From contig NZZF01000007.1 of assembly GCA_002702385.1 (NCBI GenBank), positions 1-8,623 of the forward strand: a stretch of DNA of 8,623 nucleotides. Direction: 5' to 3'. Numbering within the stretch: position 1 is the first letter of the stretch; every line of letters begins with the position of its first letter. The translations under genes were made by a program, and so were the position numbers. Positions 1-4,720 of this stretch are shown here, one piece after another. The notes under the pieces were generated by a model. The model saw only the letters and a list, made by a program, of their open reading frames with translations. It was not told where the DNA came from and ran no database searches. The DNA is from Flavobacteriaceae bacterium. Its GTDB lineage: Bacteria; Bacteroidota; Bacteroidia; Flavobacteriales; Flavobacteriaceae.

Positions 1-108
1 AATGAGTTCATAATCATTCATTGATTCTAATTTTTCTTTAAGGTCTGGTTGGTCTTCAAGTTCCCACTCACAATCAGTAATAACAGTTTTTTTACCATAT
101 ATTTTCAT
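1..108 (-). CDS. Small hypothetical protein, N-terminal part (runs off the left edge)
   Basis: This is an open frame of 36 codons from an ATG at 108 to the window edge, with no stop. The visible part is highly charged, with an acidic Glu/Asp/Lys stretch at residues 12-34 and one tryptophan at residue 15. It has no signal peptide, membrane segment or recognised motif. The sequence before the ATG is A/T-rich without a clear Shine-Dalgarno site, as is usual in Bacteroidota. A TATATTTG box 51 bases upstream could be its promoter. If the tRNA fragment at 203-224 is an integration junction in the usual orientation, this gene lies on the element side. I do not recognise the family, and the C-terminus is unseen. 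Confidence 0.55.
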   Translation of the reverse strand, partial: MKIYGKKTVITDCEWELEDQPDLKEKLESMNDYELI

Positions 109-123
109 AAGTTTAATATTTTA

Positions 124-198
124 TTAGTTTTTAATTTCTTCCCAAAGCTTTTCAGGATCAAATATACAAGTTACTAGCTTAACTGGTAGTAGTGTATT
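124..198 (-). pseudogene. Possible C-terminal remnant of a truncated gene
   Basis: Reading leftwards there are 24 sense codons ending in TAA at 124-126. The predicted tail contains TCIFDPEKLWEEIKN, which has the composition of a real protein C-terminus. There is no ATG, GTG or TTG in frame. The frame is closed upstream by a stop at 199-201, just beside the tRNA-like fragment that begins at 203. This fits a gene whose 5' part was lost at a recombination junction. The stretch is short enough to be open by chance, and a candidate promoter box (159-166) lies inside it, so the call is tentative. Confidence 0.25.
159..166 (-). promoter_or_regulatory. Candidate -7 promoter box (TATATTTG) for the leftmost gene
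   Basis: The minus strand reads TATATTTG, an exact match to the Bacteroidota -7 consensus TAnnTTTG. It would give a leader of roughly 40 nt before the ATG at 108. No convincing -33 TTG is present at the expected 19-21 base spacing. In AT-rich DNA this match can occur by chance. Confidence 0.3.
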
Positions 199-202
199 TT
201 AT

Positions 203-224
203 GGTTCGAGTCCCGTCCAGACCG
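203..224 (+). other. tRNA 3'-end fragment (probably tRNA-Asp): putative att site or tRNA remnant
   Basis: The sequence contains a T-loop (TTCGAGT, 205-211), the 3' T-stem strand CCCGT (212-216), an acceptor strand CCAGACC (217-223) and a discriminator G (224). The 3' acceptor strand would pair with GGTCTGG. Together with G73 this is what I expect for tRNA-Asp of Flavobacteria. The 5' side does not support a whole tRNA: only the two T-stem pairs next to the loop are kept, and no GGTCTGG 5' acceptor strand or GUC anticodon arm lies upstream. Integrases often recombine within tRNA 3' ends and leave such a duplicated piece at one border. The terminator directly downstream supports descent from a real tRNA gene end. 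A D-arm-like stretch at 175-189 leaves open a decayed tRNA lacking its anticodon arm. Confidence 0.65.
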
Positions 225-233
225 CAAAATTTT

Positions 234-262
234 AAACCCTTTCAATAAGAAAGGGTTTTTTT
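234..262 (+). terminator. Rho-independent terminator after the tRNA fragment
   Basis: A perfect 10-bp stem pairs AAACCCTTTC (234-243) with GAAAGGGTTT (249-258). The loop is AATAA (244-248), and an uninterrupted T run spans 256-262. It begins 10 bases after the tRNA discriminator base, where a tRNA gene's terminator is normally found, so it was probably carried with the tRNA end. Confidence 0.88.
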
Positions 263-323
263 ATTTCACTAATAAATGGAGTGTGCTCTATCATTATTAT
301 ATTATTTAATTATAAAAAAATAT

Positions 324-902
324 TTAAATATTAAGAACACAACATTTAATATCATCTTGAAAATCAAACCAATTTAAATTATATTTTCCTTTTATTGAAA
401 TTGATTTATTTAAAGGACCAGTTTTTATAGAAACTGTTCCACTTAGTTGTTTTTTTACTCTAAAAGAATCATATAATCTGATATTTTCTTTGTTTTTTGG
501 ATTTAATTTTTTGTTTGGAGGCGTGTATAATTCTTTAATCGAAGTAAAAAGTATACAATATCCATTTTGGAACTTTCCTGACTCTACCAATTCTTCTACA
601 AATTTAATATCCTCATAAAAACTGAACATTCCAATATTGTAACTCCCTTTATCTCTTACATATTTAAGTTCTATACATGAATGCTTATCATCATTTTTGT
701 AATAATCTATATCAATTTCTTTTTTTGTGAATTTCTCTAAAGAGTATCTGTTTATGTTTGATTCTAATTCAATCATAAAATTTGAATCGATTGACTGAAG
801 GAATCTACAAATTCTAAATTGAAGTGTAAACTCAGATGTATATCTGTCAATATTCCAACTATTTGATTGAGAGTATTTTTTAAACTCTGAGATTAAAAAC
901 AT
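324..902 (-). CDS. Hypothetical protein with PD-(D/E)XK nuclease-like pattern (192 aa)
   Basis: I do not recognise a named family. The order of acidic residues resembles a PD-(D/E)XK nuclease core. There is an N-terminal helix with Glu24 and a KKEIDIDYY segment with Asp64 and Asp66. After a short turn, a hydrophobic strand IELKY carries Glu78 and Lys80. Residues 92-105 (MFSFYEDIKFVEEL) resemble the helix that often follows the core in small nuclease-like proteins of this type. The C-terminal third (120-192) is basic and contains Trp178. There is no signal peptide, so the protein is cytoplasmic. The ATG at 902 is the first in frame and lies 40 bases from the divergent gene at 943. Position beside a tRNA-end fragment fits a defence or mobile-element gene, but nuclease activity is inferred from pattern only. 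Confidence 0.75.
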   Translation of the reverse strand: MFLISEFKKYSQSNSWNIDRYTSEFTLQFRICRFLQSIDSNFMIELESNINRYSLEKFTKKEIDIDYYKNDDKHSCIELKYVRDKGSYNIGMFSFYEDIKFVEELVESGKFQNGYCILFTSIKELYTPPNKKLNPKNKENIRLYDSFRVKKQLSGTVSIKTGPLNKSISIKGKYNLNWFDFQDDIKCCVLNI

Positions 903-942
903 TACAAAGATTTATTAAATTTAAATAAACAAACTAAAAGAT

Positions 943-1209
943 ATGGAATTGACAATAAAATGTACAGAAAATTGGAAAAAACCACCAAATTATTCAACAA
1001 CTTTTCTATATGAAGAATATATAATTGAATTGGACTATAATTATGATAAAGACGAGTGTAATGTAAAAGTTGATGAAAGTGAACATATTTATGGAAATAA
1101 CGAAACTTTAGATAAACTTGTTGATGGTTTATCAAATAGTATGATCGGACTAGAGTGGAAAGATTGTGAAGTTGGAGAAGAATTTACAATTAATCCTGAT
1201 CATTTATAA
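943..1209 (+). CDS. Small acidic hypothetical protein (88 aa)
   Basis: I do not recognise this protein. It is small, soluble-looking and acidic. Its first half alternates hydrophobic and polar residues as in beta-strands (residues 2-7, 21-32, 40-45), and its tail is Glu/Asp-rich (73-86). There are three cysteines (7, 39 and 75) but no CxxC pair, and no signal or membrane segment. Codon composition (balanced Asp, Glu and Lys) supports this frame over the Tyr/His/Leu-rich antisense frame. An A-rich AACTAAAAG precedes the ATG. It is transcribed away from the 192-aa gene and converges on the 90-aa gene. An immunity or anti-restriction role would fit size and context but has no direct support. Confidence 0.6.
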   Translation: MELTIKCTENWKKPPNYSTTFLYEEYIIELDYNYDKDECNVKVDESEHIYGNNETLDKLVDGLSNSMIGLEWKDCEVGEEFTINPDHL

Positions 1210-1286
1210 AACTACAGAATATCAATAAAATCTAATATATCATCTTCAAATTTTATATAATGAGTGGATATTATTTTACCATATCC

Positions 1287-1559
1287 CTAAGTTCCCGGTT
1301 TTGGTAATTCTAAAACATCAATACATGGGGTGCCATTGTCATCTCCTGTTAATCTTAGCACCTTATTTTCTAATTCGATATCGATTGAATCAATAAACGA
1401 TTCATATTCTGAGCTAACCTTTATAACTTTAAGCCCTCTGTCCTCAATAAGTTCTTTAATTTCGTTTTCCATTTTTTGAACTAATGGGTCAGTTTCATCC
1501 ATAGAAATTGATGAGTCTAATTCATAATCATTTGAAAAAAATTTCATTAAATTTTCCAT
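1287..1559 (-). CDS. Small acidic hypothetical protein (90 aa)
   Basis: I do not recognise this protein. It is strongly acidic. The N-terminal half (about 20-42) is probably helical and rich in Glu. It is followed by strand-like segments: LKVIKV (43-48), an IDSIDIEL stretch, VLRLTG and CIDVLELP. The end is PKPGT. No signal peptide or membrane helix is visible. The ATG at 1559 lies 51 bases from the divergent start at 1611. An in-frame Met at residue 5 is an alternative start. It converges with the 88-aa gene, and the 77 bases between them (1210-1286) hold no clear terminator. It belongs to the same group of small, alternately oriented accessory genes. Confidence 0.6.
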   Translation of the reverse strand: MENLMKFFSNDYELDSSISMDETDPLVQKMENEIKELIEDRGLKVIKVSSEYESFIDSIDIELENKVLRLTGDDNGTPCIDVLELPKPGT

Positions 1560-1564
1560 AGCTA

Positions 1565-1572
1565 TAATTTTG
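1565..1572 (+). promoter_or_regulatory. Candidate -7 promoter box (TAATTTTG) for the 1611-2609 gene pair
   Basis: TAATTTTG matches the Bacteroidota -7 consensus TAnnTTTG exactly. It sits in the short divergent gap, 38 bases before the ATG at 1611, which gives a plausible leader of about 30 nt. The -33 region at the standard spacing reads TTC or TTT rather than TTG, so the upstream element is weak. Confidence 0.4.
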
Positions 1573-1610
1573 GATTCTCACTAATTTAGGAATTTTTTAT
1601 AAATTTAGTT

Positions 1611-1817
1611 ATGGCAATAATAAAAGGAAGTACTATTGAAAATTTAACAATGGCTGATATTGATAGGCAAAAAACTACTTTAAAAATTTTGTCTGAAAGA
1701 AATTATATTAAGTGTTTAAAATTAGATCTAGAGGCAACGGATCCATTTATGGAATATGAAGGTGATGAAGATAGACTACATGATGATTTTTATGCAATAA
1801 CAGATTCACTTGTTTAA
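1611..1817 (+). CDS. Small hypothetical protein (68 aa), paired with the membrane protein downstream
   Basis: I do not recognise this protein. It has a mixed N-terminal part with a likely helix at residues 13-30, a short strand-like KCLKLDL (34-40) and an acidic C-terminus (41-66). There is no signal peptide or membrane segment. A TAATTTTG -7 box lies 38 bases upstream. The stop at 1815-1817 is followed after six bases by the GTG of the next gene, in the same reading frame. The two are almost certainly co-transcribed and probably translationally coupled. They may work together, or they may be halves of a longer 332-codon-scale frame broken by one TAA. Confidence 0.6.
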   Translation: MAIIKGSTIENLTMADIDRQKTTLKILSERNYIKCLKLDLEATDPFMEYEGDEDRLHDDFYAITDSLV

Positions 1818-1823
1818 TTAGTT

Positions 1824-2609
1824 GTGACTTTTTTTGAATTTTTAGAACAGATTATATTTATAATTAAAAACCTATCCATTTCTTTTTGGATTTCGGTTAT
1901 TATTGTTTCTCCTATTTTCATGAAATTTGAAGCAATTGTTCAAACAGGATTAACCAAATTATTATATTTCACCTTTATACAGTTCCCAAAAAAATATCCT
2001 AAGCTTCTTAAAATTCTTGGTTTCTCAAATAAAAATATGTATCAAGAATTACAAGAGCTTCATCATAAATACGAAAAGGAAAAAAATATTTCTGAAAAGT
2101 TAGAAATAAGCGAAGACTTTTTAGATGAAACAAGAGGTGGTATGTTTGTATATAATGAATTAAGTGAAATTATTTTTGGAAAAATCATTGATAAACCCAA
2201 TAAAAATTCTTCATCGGATAATAATCACTTTAATTATGATTTAATAAGTAAAATGGAATTTACTATTAAAGAGTTGAAGGAAATTAATGAGCAAAAAACA
2301 GTTAAGAATGATAAAATCGGAAATGAGTTATTTAATATGGACGAAAGATTTTCATCTAATGAAATAAGAGATGAAGTTTTTAGAGAGAAACCAAAAATTA
2401 ATTTGCCAGATGAATTTAAAATTGCTTTTCTTGCAAAAATGAAACAAGCAGAAAGCCATTTTTTAGAGAATGTTGAAATGTATTTATTTCAAAAAAAATT
2501 GTCCTTAAGATGGAATATTTTTAAAATTATAGTTTTTATTCCGTTTATGTTTTTTCTTTCAGGATTGATAAACGAAGTATTAACTTTTTTTAATGTTTTT
2601 CCAGATTAA
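1824..2609 (+). CDS. Membrane protein with a long polar, coiled-coil-like middle (261 aa)
   Basis: I do not recognise the family. A hydrophobic segment lies near each end: about residues 8-34, including an aromatic FWISVIIVSPIF run, and about 231-256. The stretch between them (about 70-225) is charged and helix-rich. Heptad-like Leu/Glu/Lys spacing at 72-100 and 141-160 suggests coiled coil, so both ends could anchor one large domain. The start is a GTG only six bases after the previous stop. The next in-frame Met is residue 33 (ATG at 1920) and would lose most of the first membrane segment, which favours the GTG and translational coupling. No enzyme motif is visible. Two-helix membrane proteins beside small partners occur in defence and stress systems, but that is only a guess. 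Confidence 0.7.
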   Translation: MTFFEFLEQIIFIIKNLSISFWISVIIVSPIFMKFEAIVQTGLTKLLYFTFIQFPKKYPKLLKILGFSNKNMYQELQELHHKYEKEKNISEKLEISEDFLDETRGGMFVYNELSEIIFGKIIDKPNKNSSSDNNHFNYDLISKMEFTIKELKEINEQKTVKNDKIGNELFNMDERFSSNEIRDEVFREKPKINLPDEFKIAFLAKMKQAESHFLENVEMYLFQKKLSLRWNIFKIIVFIPFMFFLSGLINEVLTFFNVFPD

Positions 2610-2637
2610 GAATTATTTGACATAATATAATTAAACC

Positions 2638-2649
2638 ATTTAATTAAAT
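2638..2649. repeat. 12-bp perfect palindrome upstream of the YHYH gene
   Basis: ATTTAATTAAAT is a perfect 12-bp palindrome, 35 bases before the TTG start of the lipoprotein gene. The position would suit an operator, but it contains only A and T, and such palindromes arise easily in DNA of this composition. Confidence 0.25.
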
Positions 2650-2683
2650 ACCTATCATATTTTTACAAACCAAAATTTATATT

Positions 2684-3652
2684 TTGAAAAAAATATTTTA
2701 TTTATTAATTCTATTATTAATTTTTTCATGTAAGTCAACTGATGAAGTTATTGAAGAAGAAGCTAATTGTTCTGGCGATTATTCAACTGAAAATGTATTA
2801 ACTAATATTAATATTGAAATATTTAACAATGATGAATCAGTTAATACCTACAGTAGATATTCATGGTCTTCTGATGGAAATAGTAGAATACTGAGAGGAA
2901 ATGGAATACCAAACCATGAAGTAGGAACTTTTCCAAACTCTAATAACCCTAATACTATTAGAGAACAATCAGTAAATAAAAATTTTACACTTTGCCCCTC
3001 TGTGATTTCTGAAAATGGTTTAGAAGTTGTTGGACCAGCTATGGCCATTGCATATGCCATAAATAGCGTAAAATTTGATCCTGGTACAGCAGGAAGATGT
3101 AACGATGTCGGTGAATGTAGTTTAGCCAGAGGTCAAGGCAATTGGAACATTGAAGCCCTAGGTCATGATACTTTTGATTTTGGAGATGATATGAACCATG
3201 CACATGTTCAACCATCTGGTGAATACCATTACCATGGAATGCCTGAACTTTTGATAGAATTCCTTGGTGATAATCAAGGAATGACATTAGTTGGTTGGGC
3301 ATCTGATGGTTTTCCTGTTTATGCTAGATATGGTTTTTCAGATTCTAATGATCCAAATAGTTCAATTAAATCTTTAGAACCTAGCTATAGAATAAAGAGC
3401 GCACCTGACTCAAATCGACCTATGGTTCTAACAAGATTATTAGGAGGTCCTGGTCAGGGAACAAATAATCCAAATTCACCAATTCCAATGGGAGCATTTA
3501 CCCAAGATTATGAATATGTTGATGGTCTTGGAGATTTAGATCAGTGTAATGGAAGATATGGTGTAACACCTGAATTCCCAGAAGGAATTTATTATTATGT
3601 TGTAACTGATAATTTCCCTTTTTTTACAAGATGTTTAAAAGGAGATTTTTAA
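2684..3652 (+). CDS. YHYH domain-containing lipoprotein (322 aa)
   Basis: This is a secreted lipoprotein of the YHYH family, named for the Tyr-His-Tyr-His motif. Its biochemical role is unknown, and the clustered histidines suggest metal binding. The N-terminus is a lipoprotein signal (a Lys pair, then a Leu/Ile-rich core) ending in LIFSC, with Cys16 as the predicted lipidated residue. The signature HAHVQPSGEYHYHGMPE occupies 172-188. The family's later blocks follow: WASDGFPVYARYG (205-217), NGRYGVTPEFPEG (289-301) and a C-terminal TRC with Cys317. Further cysteines at 29, 104, 139, 145 and 288 suggest disulfides outside the cytoplasm. Translation starts at a TTG, since only this start gives the complete signal peptide. 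Length is ordinary for the family. The gene converges with the EEP gene, ending 21 bases from its stop. Confidence 0.92.
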   Translation: MKKIFYLLILLLIFSCKSTDEVIEEEANCSGDYSTENVLTNINIEIFNNDESVNTYSRYSWSSDGNSRILRGNGIPNHEVGTFPNSNNPNTIREQSVNKNFTLCPSVISENGLEVVGPAMAIAYAINSVKFDPGTAGRCNDVGECSLARGQGNWNIEALGHDTFDFGDDMNHAHVQPSGEYHYHGMPELLIEFLGDNQGMTLVGWASDGFPVYARYGFSDSNDPNSSIKSLEPSYRIKSAPDSNRPMVLTRLLGGPGQGTNNPNSPIPMGAFTQDYEYVDGLGDLDQCNGRYGVTPEFPEGIYYYVVTDNFPFFTRCLKGDF

Positions 3653-3673
3653 TTATTGATAGTTAGAATTTAG

Positions 3674-4591
3674 TTATTTTAATTTAAATGTAGTAACTAC
3701 AATACCGTGGTCTGAAGGGTATGCAAAGCTTTTATTATTTATTTCTATTTGTTCGTTAAAGAATTGCATATAAGTTTTTGATTGAGTAGACTTTAATTTT
3801 TTGCCTTTATAGAAAATATAATCAATTCTATGAGAATCGTCTCTTTCTTTATGATCCCAAGTTATTCCTGGGTGTTTTATTGAATTTGGATTTTTTTCTC
3901 TAAATGAATCGTTAAAACCCAAATCTTCAAAAACTTTGGTTGAATACCAAGGAACAACTAAATCATTGTGAATATTTTTTGTTTTTTCACTCCAATCAAG
4001 ATGAGATGGACTATTCATATCTCCTCCAACAATAATTGGTATAGAATCTGATTCTTTTGCATATTTTTCAAAATAAGGAAGAACTTTTTGAATCATATTA
4101 TATCTGTGTTCGGTTCGTTCCCATTCTAATAGCTCTTGAACAGTTTTGCCCATATCCTCTGGCTTATTATTCCACGGCTGGTAATGAAACCAGTTAGAAA
4201 AAAACCTAACTTTTTTGTTGTTTATAAAAATTTCAATACCACCCAAAAAGAAAGGATAGTCTGTGTCAATTCTTTCCCCAAACGGAAATTTTGAATATAT
4301 AGAAAGATTAACTGATTTATCATCGAGAGCAGTACCTTCTTTTGCTACCAAATGAAAATTATATCCATTTTTTTTAGCAATATAGGGTCCTGACCCATAG
4401 GTTTCTACCATTAAAACTATATCTGGGTTTATTTCTTTTATCATATCAGCAACATTATCAACACCATTTTCAATCTGATTTCCAGACCTTAAAATATTCC
4501 AAGCCATTACTTTAAATTCTGTTTTTTGAGCAAAAATTCCCTGTGAAAATATTGTAAAAAATATGAGAGTTTTGATTGTAAATAATTTCAT
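3674..4591 (-). CDS. Secreted endonuclease/exonuclease/phosphatase (EEP) family protein (305 aa)
   Basis: This is a metal-dependent phosphoesterase of the EEP (DNase I-like) superfamily, whose members cleave nucleic acids, phosphoinositides or sphingomyelin. A Sec signal peptide covers residues 1-21, ending at FAQ. The family's catalytic blocks appear in order: Asn32 (MAWNI), Glu63 (MVETYG), His136 (NWFHYQP), Asp191 and Asn193 (GGDMNSP), Asp257 (HRIDYIF) and Asp294-His295 (PSDHG) near the C-terminus. All expected metal and phosphate ligands are present and the length is full, so it should be active in the periplasm or outside the cell. The substrate cannot be told from sequence. The gene stands alone. 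A near-consensus TACATTTA -7 box lies about 20 bases upstream, back to back with the promoter of the predicted small RNA. Confidence 0.93.
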   Translation of the reverse strand: MKLFTIKTLIFFTIFSQGIFAQKTEFKVMAWNILRSGNQIENGVDNVADMIKEINPDIVLMVETYGSGPYIAKKNGYNFHLVAKEGTALDDKSVNLSIYSKFPFGERIDTDYPFFLGGIEIFINNKKVRFFSNWFHYQPWNNKPEDMGKTVQELLEWERTEHRYNMIQKVLPYFEKYAKESDSIPIIVGGDMNSPSHLDWSEKTKNIHNDLVVPWYSTKVFEDLGFNDSFREKNPNSIKHPGITWDHKERDDSHRIDYIFYKGKKLKSTQSKTYMQFFNEQIEINNKSFAYPSDHGIVVTTFKLK

Positions 4592-4610
4592 ATCAGATAT
4601 CTAATTTTAT

Positions 4611-4636
4611 AAATGTAAATAAAATAACTACATTTG
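4611..4636. promoter_or_regulatory. Back-to-back promoter region with AAATGTA-N11-TACATTT dyad
   Basis: On the plus strand TACATTTG (4629-4636) is an exact TAnnTTTG -7 box. A TTA at 4607-4609 is spaced 19 bases away, a near match to the -33 TTG. On the minus strand TACATTTA (4617 to 4610) is one base from consensus and is placed to drive the EEP gene. The two boxes form an inverted repeat (AAATGTA at 4611-4617, TACATTT at 4629-4635) with an 11-base spacer. A dimeric regulator could therefore sit on both promoters. The plus-strand box would start transcription near 4641-4643. Confidence 0.5.
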
Positions 4637-4640
4637 CGCT

Positions 4641-4714
4641 GTTGTGTAATCTTGGCATTAGCCAAGAGGTTTGTAGAAACCAATGAGAAGCTTTCCAATA
4701 GGGGAGCTTTTTTT
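4641..4714 (+). ncRNA. Predicted small structured RNA (three hairpins, own promoter and terminator)
   Basis: Within 75 bases there are three separate perfect or near-perfect hairpins on the plus strand. Hairpin 1 pairs TCTTGGC (4650-4656) with GCCAAGA (4661-4667) around ATTA. Hairpin 2 pairs GGTTT (4668-4672) with AAACC (4677-4681) around GTAG. Hairpin 3 is the terminator at 4688-4714. An exact TACATTTG promoter box ends five bases before the proposed 5' end. No gene on the plus strand lies nearby to account for a terminator here, and no meaningful plus-strand ORF fits. The unit ends seven bases from the 3' end of the GH109-like gene, tail to tail with the operon. The family is not recognised, and I cannot exclude a known Flavobacteria RNA motif. 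The exact 5' end is inferred. Confidence 0.6.
4688..4714 (+). terminator. Rho-independent terminator of the predicted small RNA
   Basis: A 9-bp stem pairs AAGCTTTCC (4688-4696) with GGGGAGCTT (4701-4709), including two G-T pairs. The loop is AATA, and a T run spans 4708-4714. The T run is on the plus-strand side only, so it serves plus-strand transcription and is not a good terminator for the minus-strand operon ending at 4721. Confidence 0.8.
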
Positions 4715-4720
4715 ATTTTA

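Noticed and set aside
42..48. GGTCTGG on the plus strand, complementary to the tRNA acceptor strand, as a tRNA 5' end
   Set aside because: It lies 161 bases upstream inside an open coding frame, without D-arm or anticodon arm following it. The 7-base match is a coincidence.
319..332. 14-bp palindrome AATATTTAAATATT followed on the minus strand by a T run, at the end of the 192-aa gene, as a terminator
   Set aside because: The stem is entirely A-T and leaves no proper loop, so it would be very unstable. It is expected by chance in DNA this AT-rich.
902..1135. 77-residue minus-strand open frame opposite the 88-aa gene
   Set aside because: It is rich in Tyr, His and Leu, as is typical of an antisense shadow. 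The plus-strand frame has normal protein composition.
2848..3302. Two minus-strand open frames within the YHYH gene
   Set aside because: They are antisense to a gene whose family motifs are unmistakable, and they show no motif of their own.
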